DNA of 64,000 nucleotides from Paenibacillus baekrokdamisoli. Its GTDB lineage: Bacteria; Bacillota; Bacilli; Paenibacillales; Paenibacillaceae. A program made the translations under genes and the position numbers. This document shows, in pieces, positions 1 through 7,461 of the stretch (its first letter is position 1; each line of letters begins with the position of its first letter). The stretch lies in contig NZ_AP019308.1 of NCBI RefSeq assembly GCF_003945345.1, positions 124,001 through 188,000 on the forward strand. The letters are read 5' to 3'. The notes beneath the pieces were generated by a model, which had not been told where the DNA came from, made no database searches, and was given only the letters and a program-made list of their open reading frames with translations.

Positions 1-2603
1 TGAAAAAGGTATATAAAGGTGCAAAAACGAGAGAAATCTCCTTTCCGATTGGTGGAATTGGGAGCGGTTGCATTGGCTTATCCGGCAACGGAAGATTGAT
101 AGATTGGGAAATTTTCAACCGTCCCAACAAAAAGAGTTTTAACGGTTTTAGCCACTTTTCGATAAAAGCAGAGCAGGATGGACAGTTGTTGGATGCCCGA
201 GTTTTAAACGGTGATTTACAATCTCCTTACCTCGGAGAGCACATCAGAGGTGGTTCCTTACATAGTGGATATGGATTCGGTCCGGAGAGTCAGACAATGG
301 CGGGTATGCCGCATTTCGAACAGGCGGAATTCATTGGAGAATTTCCTTTGGCCTCCATGAAATTTGCGGATCAAGCCTTTCCAGGTCAAATCGAATTGCT
401 TGCTTTCAACCCCTTCATTCCATTGAACGATGGTGATTCAAGCATTCCTGCTGCTTTCTTCGAGTGGGAATGCTTAAATACGAGTGATGCTCCCATTACA
501 TACTCGCTATGTTTGTCTGTGGGGAATCCAGTTCCTACAGAGAGAGTCATTCACCGATATGAAGAAATGATAGCAGATCAGGGCCAGAGCATTCATACCA
601 TGAAGCTTTCCTCCAATCAATTTGATGCGGAGCATCCGCAGTATGGAGATTTGTGTATAGCCACAGATGCTAAAGAAGTCAGTCATCAAGCCTATTGGTA
701 CAGAGGCGGATGGTGCGATGCACTGGAAATGTTCTGGCATGACTTTACAACGCCAGGTTGTTTGAAGAACAGACTGTACCCGGAAGAGGAACGTCCGTCG
801 GACAGGAACAAAGATACGGCTTCCCTGGCTGCACATTTGCATTTGCAGCCAGGCGAGAAAGGTAAAGTGAGGTTTTCGATCAGTTGGAACTATCCAAACA
901 TGAACAACTATTGGAATCCGCTTCAAACAGGCAATAATGGTTGGAAAAATTACTACGCCACATTGTTCGAAGACTCCTGTGCAAGCTCGTTATATGCTCT
1001 ACAGCATTGGGACCGGCTGCTTGCTGAAACGTTAGCTTTTAAAGAAGCCTTATTCTCTTCAACGCTGCCAGAAGTGGTGAAAGAGGCTATTTCCGCGAAT
1101 TTATCCGTAATGAAGTCTGCGACTAGTTTACGATTAACGGACGGCTCCTTCTACGGCTTCGAGGGCTGTATAGCGGACACCGGGTGCTGTGAAGGCTCTT
1201 GCTCACATGTATGGAATTATGCATATGCGCTGCCTTTTCTGTTTCCCAGTCTAGAACGAAGCATGCGTGATCTTGACTTCCGTTATAATGCACGCTCCGA
1301 TGGACGAATGTCGTTCAGGCTCATGCTGCCACTCGGCCGTGAGGCACAAGATTCCCGCGCCTGCGCGGATGGCCAATTCGGCGGGGTCATTAAAGCCTAT
1401 CGCGATTGGAAAATCTCCGGGGATACGGAATGGTTAAGAGCAAATTGGCTTGCTATTAAACAATCGATTGAATATGCATGGGCAGAGAGCAACGAAGATC
1501 TATGGGATCCCTTACAAAAGGGTGTTTTGGTAGGCAGACAGCACCACACGTTGGACATGGAGCTTTATGGTCCTAATTCCTGGTTAAGCGGATTCTATCT
1601 CGCTGCCTTGAAAGCTGGCGTAGAAATGGCTGCTTACTTGGGGGAAAGCGACACGGCAGAAGTCTACGAGCGAATTTTTTTAAATGGTAGAGAGTGGATT
1701 AATAAGCATTTGTTTAATGGGTCCTATTATTTGCAACAAATTGATTTGTCGGATCAAACCATTCTGAGCCAGTTGGGGGAAGAAGCGGTTGAAAGTTATT
1801 GGAATAGTGAACTGGCCGAAATTAAATATCAGATCGCAGAGGGCTGCACCATAGACCAGGTCGTCGCACAGTGGCATGCCAATTTATGCGGGCTGGGGGA
1901 TATATTTGATAAGGCTCAGACCCGTATAGCATTGCAATCTTTATATCGGCATAACTTCAAATCGAGTATGAGAAATGAAGCTAATACTTGGCGCCTATTT
2001 TCCTTAAACGATGAAGCAGGTCTTGTTATTTGTACGTGGCCGGAAGGTACAGTTAAACCATCGATACCACTCACCTATAATTCTGAAACGATGACAGGGT
2101 TTGAATATCAAGCTGCTTCCCATATGATTCAAGAAGGGCTCGTTGAAGAAGGGATTTCGATCGTCAAGGCGATTCGGGAACGATATGATGGTGAGAAACG
2201 CAATCCATGGAGTGAGATTGAATGTGGCAGCAACTACGCCCGCTCTATGGCCAGTTACTCGTTGCTGCATGCTTTTAGTGGATTCGAGTACAACATGGTA
2301 GAGGGCATGATTGGTTTTCACCCCATTCAGACGGTAGATGGTTTGTTCCGAACATTTTGGTCTTTGGATAAAGGGTGGGGGACGTTCGAGATGTCGCCAA
2401 TTGACTTATGTCTGGAAGTACATCGTGGTGAACTGAACCTCAAGCTCATCAAACTTCCACCATCACAATTGGGAAGGATTGCTCAAGTTAAATTTGGAGA
2501 GGAAGAGCTTCCATGTCTATTGACCAAAGATGCTATTCATTTCCCAACCGAACTGGTTCTTGATCAGAACCACACTTTAGTCATCAAGCTGATTCCTGAA
2601 TAA
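1..2603 (+). CDS. GH116 family beta-glycosidase (GBA2-like), 5' edge partial
   Basis: Family GH116 enzymes hydrolyse beta-linked glucose or related sugars from glycosides or glycolipids with retention. The reading frame is open from base 3 (KKVYKGAKTREISFPIGGIG), and bases 1-2 are TG, so the true ATG probably begins one base left of the window; the TTG at 96 would cut off the conserved GGIGSGCIGL motif. The N-terminal third matches the GBA2 beta-sandwich domain and the rest the (alpha/alpha)6 barrel. Glu in DMELYGPN (codon 1560) and Asp in SLNDEAGL (codon 2010) are 150 residues apart, the same spacing I recall for the nucleophile and acid/base of human GBA2 (E527, D677). There is no signal peptide, so it is likely cytoplasmic. 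Family is clear; the substrate (glucose, xylose or other) is not. Confidence 0.9.
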   Translation, partial: KKVYKGAKTREISFPIGGIGSGCIGLSGNGRLIDWEIFNRPNKKSFNGFSHFSIKAEQDGQLLDARVLNGDLQSPYLGEHIRGGSLHSGYGFGPESQTMAGMPHFEQAEFIGEFPLASMKFADQAFPGQIELLAFNPFIPLNDGDSSIPAAFFEWECLNTSDAPITYSLCLSVGNPVPTERVIHRYEEMIADQGQSIHTMKLSSNQFDAEHPQYGDLCIATDAKEVSHQAYWYRGGWCDALEMFWHDFTTPGCLKNRLYPEEERPSDRNKDTASLAAHLHLQPGEKGKVRFSISWNYPNMNNYWNPLQTGNNGWKNYYATLFEDSCASSLYALQHWDRLLAETLAFKEALFSSTLPEVVKEAISANLSVMKSATSLRLTDGSFYGFEGCIADTGCCEGSCSHVWNYAYALPFLFPSLERSMRDLDFRYNARSDGRMSFRLMLPLGREAQDSRACADGQFGGVIKAYRDWKISGDTEWLRANWLAIKQSIEYAWAESNEDLWDPLQKGVLVGRQHHTLDMELYGPNSWLSGFYLAALKAGVEMAAYLGESDTAEVYERIFLNGREWINKHLFNGSYYLQQIDLSDQTILSQLGEEAVESYWNSELAEIKYQIAEGCTIDQVVAQWHANLCGLGDIFDKAQTRIALQSLYRHNFKSSMRNEANTWRLFSLNDEAGLVICTWPEGTVKPSIPLTYNSETMTGFEYQAASHMIQEGLVEEGISIVKAIRERYDGEKRNPWSEIECGSNYARSMASYSLLHAFSGFEYNMVEGMIGFHPIQTVDGLFRTFWSLDKGWGTFEMSPIDLCLEVHRGELNLKLIKLPPSQLGRIAQVKFGEEELPCLLTKDAIHFPTELVLDQNHTLVIKLIPE

Positions 2604-2685
2604 TGGTTCATACGATGCGGGCACGCGATGAAGAGTATATAAAGCATTAATGTCTCTCTACTCTATGGTTTGTTGAAAGTTTATA

Positions 2686-2738
2686 TTGATATTTGGACGC
2701 AGGATGATGTATGATAAAAAACATACGATATCGTATGT
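2686..2738 (+). promoter_or_regulatory. tetR promoter with palindromic operator
   Basis: TTGATA (2686-2691), an 18-bp spacer and TATGAT (2710-2715) form a sigma-A promoter. A perfect 18-bp palindrome, ACATACGATATCGTATGT, sits at 2721-2738, on the expected transcription start. The same half-site recurs before the next operon (3339-3356), so this is probably the autoregulatory operator of the TetR protein encoded immediately downstream. Confidence 0.75.
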
Positions 2739-2739
2739 T

Positions 2740-3297
2740 ATGGAGGTGAGTGAGAAGCTGCAGCTAACGAGTGACGATTGGATTAGAGCAGGACTAGAGA
2801 CGTTATCGCGATCGGGGATTGCTTCAGTAAAAATCGAAGCTATTGCTCGAGAACTAAAAATCAGCAAGGGGAGCTTTTACCACTATTTCAAGGATCGCGC
2901 CGATTTACTTGAAGCGATGCTTTTCTATTGGGAAGCACAATTAACCCGAGAAGTCATTCGCCAGATGGAGAACAGCGGCATGTCTGCCAAAGAACAATTT
3001 CAGGCATTGGTGTACTCAAGCTTCTCGCATATGACCAAATTGCAATCAGCCATACTCGCCTGGGCCAATCAAGATGAACAGATTGCGAAGCGAGTGAAGG
3101 CGATTGAGCAAGAGCGAGTGCAGTACCTTGATAGGCTGTTCACTGAAATGGGGTTCCATCCGGCTGACTCCGCTATGAGAGCGGAGATTAGTTACTTTAC
3201 TTTCCTCGGTTGGATCGACCGAAGTAGCAGAAATCCGGCATTGAAATCAACCCAGTTGGCGGATGCGTTTATTAACCTCATCACACAGATGTCTTAG
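2740..3297 (+). CDS. TetR/AcrR family transcriptional regulator
   Basis: DNA-binding repressor. The N-terminal TetR helix-turn-helix is clear (IARELKISKGSFYHYFKDRADLLEAM, residues about 36-61), followed by a divergent ligand-binding domain of about 120 residues containing a TetR_C-like WIDRSSRNP segment. The start is uncertain: ATGs at 2704 and 2707 lie upstream of the predicted transcription start, and ATG 2740 begins right after the operator without a Shine-Dalgarno sequence in front; GGAGG lies just inside the gene. I chose 2740 because it keeps the whole HTH. It probably represses itself and the 3390-4208 membrane-protein pair, since both carry the same palindrome. The inducer is unknown. 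Confidence 0.88.
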   Translation: MEVSEKLQLTSDDWIRAGLETLSRSGIASVKIEAIARELKISKGSFYHYFKDRADLLEAMLFYWEAQLTREVIRQMENSGMSAKEQFQALVYSSFSHMTKLQSAILAWANQDEQIAKRVKAIEQERVQYLDRLFTEMGFHPADSAMRAEISYFTFLGWIDRSSRNPALKSTQLADAFINLITQMS

Positions 3298-3299
3298 CG

Positions 3300-3327
3300 C
3301 CTTTTAAATTTGATTTAAAAGGTTTTT
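3300..3327 (+). terminator. Rho-independent terminator of tetR
   Basis: Perfect 10-bp stem CCTTTTAAAT / ATTTAAAAGG with a 3-nt loop, followed by TTTTTC, beginning 3 nt after the tetR stop codon. Confidence 0.8.
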
Positions 3328-3335
3328 CTTTAAAC

Positions 3336-3359
3336 AAAACATACGAATTCGTATGTTTT
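3336..3359. promoter_or_regulatory. Second TetR-type operator
   Basis: Perfect 24-bp palindrome whose central 18 bp are ACATACGAATTCGTATGT, differing from the 2721 site only in the central four bases. It lies 31 bp before the start of the 3390 gene, where repressor binding would block its promoter or early elongation. Confidence 0.75.
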
Positions 3360-3389
3360 TGACAGCAATCATTTGAGGAGGAAGATGCA

Positions 3390-3839
3390 ATGAGAAGCTT
3401 ATTAAAGCTTGGCGGTTATTGCAATCTGGTCATTTCCCTACTGCATATCGTGGGATTATTCTGGGCGAAGGAATTTTTCCGAGTAACAGGTGTTGCTGAA
3501 CCCATGAACCAATTATCAGCGCTACACAGTTCGCTGCCTTATCTGTTAACAGGGCTAGTGGCTATCGTATTTGCCCTATTTGGCATCTACGCGGTGAATG
3601 AGGAGGGTGGATTTATCAAGCTTCCTTTTCAAAAAAACGTGATCTATGGCATTGCCATCATCTATTTTATACGGGGGTTTGGAGAATGGATCGCTCATGC
3701 GGTTCTTCATTCTGTGAATGCCTCTGAGACCTTCTACTCAAGTATAGCGATTGCAATCGGTGCTATGTATGGCTTGGGTGGATGGTACCTTTTCAATAAA
3801 ACAAAAACGATTCGTCAAACGAAAGAAATTCGGAGGTGA
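3390..3839 (+). CDS. Small four-helix membrane protein, function unknown
   Basis: A 149-residue hydrophobic protein with four predicted membrane spans (about residues 8-26, 48-68, 83-103, 114-134) and a basic C-terminus (KTIRQTKEIRR). The start has a good AGGAGG ribosome site (3376-3381). I do not recognise a named enzyme family; DUF4345-like small membrane proteins have this shape. It is the first gene of a two-gene unit (6-bp gap to the next gene) behind the TetR operator, so it is probably inducible by whatever ligand that TetR senses. Confidence 0.8.
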   Translation: MRSLLKLGGYCNLVISLLHIVGLFWAKEFFRVTGVAEPMNQLSALHSSLPYLLTGLVAIVFALFGIYAVNEEGGFIKLPFQKNVIYGIAIIYFIRGFGEWIAHAVLHSVNASETFYSSIAIAIGAMYGLGGWYLFNKTKTIRQTKEIRR

Positions 3840-3845
3840 TCTGCG

Positions 3846-4208
3846 ATGCGGCTTTGGAAATATAGCGGTATATATTTGATCGCGACAGGGGTTATCCATA
3901 ATGTCGTTGGTTTACTCATAGGTTGGGAAGTATTAGGCCTCATTGCGCAAGATGGTTTGATCAATTCGGTGAATAATGATCCAGATCGGAACGCCATAGT
4001 TTGGTTCCTATCAATTGGTTTCTTTTGGATGATTCTCGGGCATATTTTTCACAAATATCAGAAAGAAGGCAATCAAGCACTGCCAGCTATTTTCGGGTGG
4101 TACTTACTCATCTTCGCCGTTATTGGTTGCGCGTTAATGCCCGTATCGGGGATCTGGCTGTTTTTCCCGCAAGCCATCATTATCATTCTAGCCAAGCGCA
4201 ATAAGTAA
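3846..4208 (+). CDS. Small membrane protein, DUF6463-like
   Basis: A 120-residue protein with four hydrophobic spans, opening MRLWKYSGIYLIATGVIHNV and carrying RNAIVWFLSIGFFWMILGHI mid-protein, features I associate with the DUF6463 family (assignment from memory). GGAGG at 3831-3835 precedes the ATG. It is co-transcribed with the preceding membrane gene. TetR-controlled pairs of this type are common in Bacillales, but no biochemical role can be stated. Confidence 0.75.
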   Translation: MRLWKYSGIYLIATGVIHNVVGLLIGWEVLGLIAQDGLINSVNNDPDRNAIVWFLSIGFFWMILGHIFHKYQKEGNQALPAIFGWYLLIFAVIGCALMPVSGIWLFFPQAIIIILAKRNK

Positions 4209-4220
4209 GCATTCAGGAAT

Positions 4221-4538
4221 TTGAAGGAATCCCAAGCCCATACCCCTCCCTCCCCCTGCTGCACAGCGATTAAACATACTGGACCGGCATACCTATGTAG
4301 AGAAAAATTCGACTTGCATCTACTCGCAGCTAAGGGCAGCAAAGACCGCATTGTTCCATTTCCTCAGACCTTTAAAGAGCTGTTGGCCATGCACGCAGAT
4401 TCTATGAAAAAGAAACAAGCAGCCTATTTGTTTTGAACAAATATTGACGCGATGATTCAACCGTATTCCGGCCATGAAAGCAGAAAGTCGTTAGAAGTTT
4501 ATTCAAAGCTTGCGATTACCGACGCGCAAAATGAATAG
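4221..4538 (+). pseudogene. Tyrosine recombinase (phage integrase) relic
   Basis: One frame reads AAKGSKDRIVPFPQTFKELL, meets a TGA at 4434-4436, then continues in the same frame with [20 protein letters not shown] and stops at 4536-4538. These are, respectively, the piece before the catalytic core and the C-terminal HxxR/H...Y end of XerC/D-like integrases; roughly 60 residues between them are missing and the N-terminal half is gone. It is a dead fragment of a mobile element. Confidence 0.7.
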
Positions 4539-4539
4539 A

Positions 4540-4563
4540 AGCCCACAGAAGCAGCGGGCTTTT
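4540..4563 (+). terminator. Weak hairpin terminator
   Basis: AAGCCC and GGGCTT arms about 11 nt apart are followed by TT, directly after the integrase relic. It could also stop transcription entering mmuM antisense. Confidence 0.4.
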
Positions 4564-4629
4564 CAGGCTGTCGAAATGGAGTTGCTTTAATGAGAGGGGA
4601 GTATGTTTTAAGCGAATGGCTCGACCGTC

Positions 4630-5589
4630 TTATTTTTCATCAAAGTTAGTTGATAATTGTCTTACCCATGCAGCTATGGAATGGATATCGTCAGGATTTG
4701 TGCGGCAGCACCCTCCTATTAATTGGGCGCCTTGATCATACCAGCTTCTGGCGCTGCAGCTAAAGCTTTCCCCATATGTTGCCCCCTGCCAATCACGTGT
4801 GCTTGCATCATAGTGTTCACCTGAATTGGGATAAACAAGAATAGGCTTCTTCGTTTGCCTGCTAATTTCATTGATCAGCGAAGGGACATACTTGGGAGAA
4901 GTACAGTTAACGCCTATTGCTGCAACTTGATCGTGCTTGTCCAACCATTCGGCGCAATCGGCTATCCGCTCTCCATTGCTTACATGCAGCTCATCCTTAG
5001 CGCTGAAGCTAATCCACGCGTAGACTCCGGGAAACTCCTTCAATAAGGCCGCAATTGCTCTAGCCTCCAGCATGCATGGTATGGTTTCACACGCAAGTAT
5101 ATCTGCTCCGGCAGCTATCAGAGCCTTAATGCGAGGTCGATGAAACTCCATGAGCTCCTGTTCGTTAAGCTTATAGTCGCCACGGTATTCGGAGCCATCA
5201 GCCAAATAAGCACCATATGGGCCAACGGAAGCAGCTACTATTGGCTGAGGCCTACTAGTTTTGTCCTCCAATCCATTCCAGAAATCATCCCTTGCTTGTA
5301 CCGCAATGTGGACAGATGTCTGAATCAATCTAACCGCTTCAGCTTCGCTCAGACCATGTTTGATATAGCCATCAATAGTAGCCTGGTAACTCGAAGTAAT
5401 CGCACAATCCGCGCCAGCTGCAAAATAATCGGTATGCACTTGACCGATTATTTTGGGATTTTCCATCAAAATTTTGGCGGACCAAAGGGAGTCGTTAAGG
5501 TTACAACCACGGCGTTCGAGTTCTGTTGACAAAGCGCCATCCAAAACCATGGCAGGAAAATCTTTAAGAATACGTTCTATAGGGTTCAT
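4630..5589 (-). CDS. mmuM: Homocysteine S-methyltransferase
   Basis: Transfers a methyl group from S-methylmethionine (or S-adenosylmethionine) to homocysteine, giving methionine. The 319-residue protein spans the whole methyltransferase TIM barrel: MVLDGALSTELERRG at the N-terminus, the zinc cysteine in GVNCTSP (about 222) and the paired zinc cysteines in GGCCRTNP (about 296-303). Start ATG has GAGGTG upstream. It is cytoplasmic. It stands alone on the minus strand, divergent from a GntR/FCD gene, next to an operon for homoserine/aspartate-family catabolism, which suggests a shared theme of methionine-family amino acid salvage. No S-methylmethionine permease (mmuP) is directly attached, although an amino acid permease lies in the neighbouring operon. 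Confidence 0.9.
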   Translation of the reverse strand: MNPIERILKDFPAMVLDGALSTELERRGCNLNDSLWSAKILMENPKIIGQVHTDYFAAGADCAITSSYQATIDGYIKHGLSEAEAVRLIQTSVHIAVQARDDFWNGLEDKTSRPQPIVAASVGPYGAYLADGSEYRGDYKLNEQELMEFHRPRIKALIAAGADILACETIPCMLEARAIAALLKEFPGVYAWISFSAKDELHVSNGERIADCAEWLDKHDQVAAIGVNCTSPKYVPSLINEISRQTKKPILVYPNSGEHYDASTRDWQGATYGESFSCSARSWYDQGAQLIGGCCRTNPDDIHSIAAWVRQLSTNFDEK

Positions 5590-5665
5590 TATTACAGCAC
5601 CTCGTTAGGGTTATTGATTATTGTAAACTATAGTAATGTTTAGGTTGATGAGCCAGTCGCATGAC

Positions 5666-5694
5666 TTGAATAATCAGACCTCCAATGATACGAT
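5666..5694 (+). promoter_or_regulatory. Sigma-A promoter of the first GntR gene
   Basis: TTGAAT, a 17-bp spacer and TACGAT, about 57 bp before the inferred ATT start. The convergent paralogue has an almost identical promoter (TTGAAT-17-TACTAT), suggesting that the duplication included the promoter. Confidence 0.6.
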
Positions 5695-5750
5695 CAAAAT
5701 GAATATTCATATTGTTGTTTTTCCTTAAATGAATGTAGGAGGTCCGGCAT

Positions 5751-6398
5751 ATTCTTACTCATAAATATCAATCATTAAAAGACCATGTTTATAACTATAT
5801 TGCCGAACGGATACAGAACGGAACATTACTTCCGAATCAAAAATTAAACGAGAGCTCCATCTGCGAGAAGCTGGAGGTAAGCAGAACTCCTGTACGAGAA
5901 GCGCTAATCCAATTAGCCTCTGATAATTATTTGGTCTACGCTCCTCGCAGAGGTTTTACGGTTAAGGAGATTGTTATTAAAAAGAAACTTGAAGTATTTC
6001 AGTTGATCGGTACATTGGATGCGTTAGCCGCTGCCCTTTCCGTTGATCATATCTCTGACGAGGATCTTGCAAAAATGGAGGAAATCGTCCATAAGATCGA
6101 TACTTCGATTAAGGAGCAAAGCTATGCGGACTACCAGCATTACCAAATTGAATTTCATAATGTCTATTTAATCAAATGCAACAACGATACGTTAATCGAG
6201 CTGATTAAATCATTCCAGAACAACTTTGTCAGACAAACGTATTTAAGTGATAATAAAGAAAAGCTATATACGGTGCTGGAGCAAATGAACAAAGAGCATA
6301 GGCAGATTATCCAGTTGTTTAGGGAGAAGGATAAAACAGGACTGGAGCAAATTCTTAAGCATGTTCATTGGAGAATCGATTACACCGATATGATCTGA
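5751..6398 (+). CDS. GntR family regulator with FCD domain, ATT start
   Basis: A 215-residue FadR-subfamily repressor: N-terminal winged helix (SICEKLEVSRTPVREALIQLAS) and C-terminal all-helical FCD ligand domain with metal-type residues (HNVYLIKCNND, HRQIIQLF). The frame is open back to a TAG at 5736-5738 and holds no ATG, GTG or TTG before 5931, which would delete the HTH. AGGAGG (5737-5742) lies 8 nt before ATT 5751, giving ILTHKYQSLKDHVYNYIAER. The paralogue at 6468-7112 shows the same arrangement, so AUU initiation is my choice. FCD regulators usually bind organic acids or amino acids. An 11-codon ATG reading frame (5729-5764) overlaps this start. Confidence 0.82.
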   Translation: MLTHKYQSLKDHVYNYIAERIQNGTLLPNQKLNESSICEKLEVSRTPVREALIQLASDNYLVYAPRRGFTVKEIVIKKKLEVFQLIGTLDALAAALSVDHISDEDLAKMEEIVHKIDTSIKEQSYADYQHYQIEFHNVYLIKCNNDTLIELIKSFQNNFVRQTYLSDNKEKLYTVLEQMNKEHRQIIQLFREKDKTGLEQILKHVHWRIDYTDMI

Positions 6399-6429
6399 TA
6401 TAATTTAATTTAATCAATGTTTGGAAAAC

Positions 6430-6463
6430 AAAGGAGCTCGCCGCTACGGTAGAGCTCTTTTTA
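6430..6463. terminator. Bidirectional terminator between convergent GntR genes
   Basis: Stem AAAGGAGCTC / GAGCTCTTTT with one G-U pair, followed by TTTTATC on the plus strand. It sits between two convergent genes and could end both transcripts. Confidence 0.6.
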
Positions 6464-6467
6464 TCTT

Positions 6468-7112
6468 TTAGATCATATCCGTGAAATTGATTTTCCAATG
6501 GACGTTCTTGATGAACGCTTCTAGCCCTTGGGCATCTTTGGCTTTAAAGTATTGAATAATTTGCCTGTGCTCCTCATTCATTTGAGCCAGTATGCTAAAT
6601 AATTTTTGCTTGTCCTCACTTAAGTAAATTTGCCTGATAAAGCTGTGCTGCAAGGACTTGAGCAAGTCGATCAGCGAGCTGTTGTTGCATTTCAGCAAGT
6701 ACACATTATGAAAATCGTTTTGATAGAGCTGGTAGTCGGAATAATTGTTCTGTTGTATGGCAAGGTCGATTTTATCGGCTAGCCGTGTCATGTCCGCGAT
6801 ATCTTCGTCCGAAACGTAGGGCACAGATAATGTGGAAGCTAAAGCATCGAGCGCACCAACGATTAGAAAGACGTCCAGCTTCTTTTTGGTATCCAGCTCT
6901 TTAACAATAAACCCTCTGCGCGGAATGTTCTCCAGCAGGTTTTCGGAGGCCAATTGGATTAATGCTTCTCTTACAGGAGTTCGGCTTACGCCAAGCTTTT
7001 GGCAGATGGAGGCTTCATTCAATTTCTGATTAGGCAGCAGGGAGCCGTTCTGGATCTTATCGGCTATATAGTTGTAAACATGGTCCTTTAAGGATTGGTA
7101 TTTGTTGTTAAT
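6468..7112 (-). CDS. GntR family regulator with FCD domain (paralogue), ATT start
   Basis: A 214-residue paralogue of the regulator at 5751; the two proteins are alignable end to end and mostly identical in the HTH. The winged helix reads SICQKLGVSRTPVREALIQLAS, and FCD residues include HNVYLLKCNNS and HRQIIQYF. The frame upstream of the conserved NKYQSLKDHVYNYIADK segment reaches a TGA after only three codons (ACG GAT ATT), leaving ATT as the start, with AGGAG 9 nt in front. A TTG at 7022 would remove half the HTH. It is divergent from the amino-acid catabolic operon at 7462 and is the likely local repressor or activator of it. Confidence 0.82.
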   Translation of the reverse strand: MNNKYQSLKDHVYNYIADKIQNGSLLPNQKLNEASICQKLGVSRTPVREALIQLASENLLENIPRRGFIVKELDTKKKLDVFLIVGALDALASTLSVPYVSDEDIADMTRLADKIDLAIQQNNYSDYQLYQNDFHNVYLLKCNNSSLIDLLKSLQHSFIRQIYLSEDKQKLFSILAQMNEEHRQIIQYFKAKDAQGLEAFIKNVHWKINFTDMI

Positions 7113-7183
7113 ATCCGTTCACTCCTACATGATGTAATGAAAATGAAAATACAATATATGAGATATTTTAAAAACTATGATGA

Positions 7184-7212
7184 ATAGTAACATTGTAAAA
7201 TGCTTTATTCAA
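7184..7212 (-). promoter_or_regulatory. Sigma-A promoter of the second GntR gene
   Basis: On the minus strand TTGAAT, a 17-bp spacer and TACTAT, about 70 bp before the ATT start. Confidence 0.6.
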
Positions 7213-7229
7213 GAGAAATGACAATTATC

Positions 7230-7244
7230 GTGAAAGCGCTTTAT
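7230..7244. promoter_or_regulatory. cre-like catabolite repression site
   Basis: TGAAAGCGCTTTAT contains the palindromic AAAGCGCTTT core of CcpA sites, with mismatches to the consensus only at its ends. It lies just upstream of the -35 box of the catabolic operon, consistent with repression when preferred sugars are present. Confidence 0.55.
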
Positions 7245-7252
7245 TAAAAGTG

Positions 7253-7281
7253 TTGATTTTTTAAAATGGCCGTGCTATGAT
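7253..7281 (+). promoter_or_regulatory. Promoter of the amino-acid catabolic operon
   Basis: TTGATT, a 17-bp spacer and TATGAT. The predicted start near 7288 is immediately followed by a palindrome at 7293. The leader before the first gene is about 170 nt. Confidence 0.7.
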
Positions 7282-7292
7282 CAAAAAACAAC

Positions 7293-7312
7293 GTATACAG
7301 TATATTGTATAC
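7293..7312. promoter_or_regulatory. GTATAC palindrome, probable GntR/FCD operator
   Basis: GTATACAGTATATTGTATAC is a 20-bp inverted repeat with one mismatched pair. It has the TNGTATACNA-like character of FCD-regulator operators and lies just downstream of the predicted transcription start. A related TATGTATACAATA sequence occurs at 7389-7401. Confidence 0.65.
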
Positions 7313-7388
7313 AAAAAACAAAACAAGATATTTAGTAAGGCGTTAGAGGAGGGGAACTTAAAAAGCAAAAACCGAACTACGCCACAAT

Positions 7389-7401
7389 ATGTATACAATA
7401 T
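7389..7401. promoter_or_regulatory. Second GTATAC element
   Basis: TATGTATACAATA shares the GTATAC core of the 7293 palindrome, about 90 bp downstream in the leader. Two sites would allow looping or cooperative repression by one or both GntR proteins. Confidence 0.4.
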
Positions 7402-7461
7402 ATAATATGCAAAATAAATAAGCAAATAGTAATGGATGTCATCTAAGTGAGGGTGAAAGGG

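Noticed and set aside
507..926. Minus-strand open frame inside the GH116 gene
   Set aside because: It lies wholly within a clearly coding gene, has no domain, and looks like a chance frame.
5729..5764. 11-codon ATG frame (MNVGGPAYSYS) overlapping the GntR start
   Set aside because: Possible leader peptide, but it has no Shine-Dalgarno of its own and no equivalent before the paralogue.
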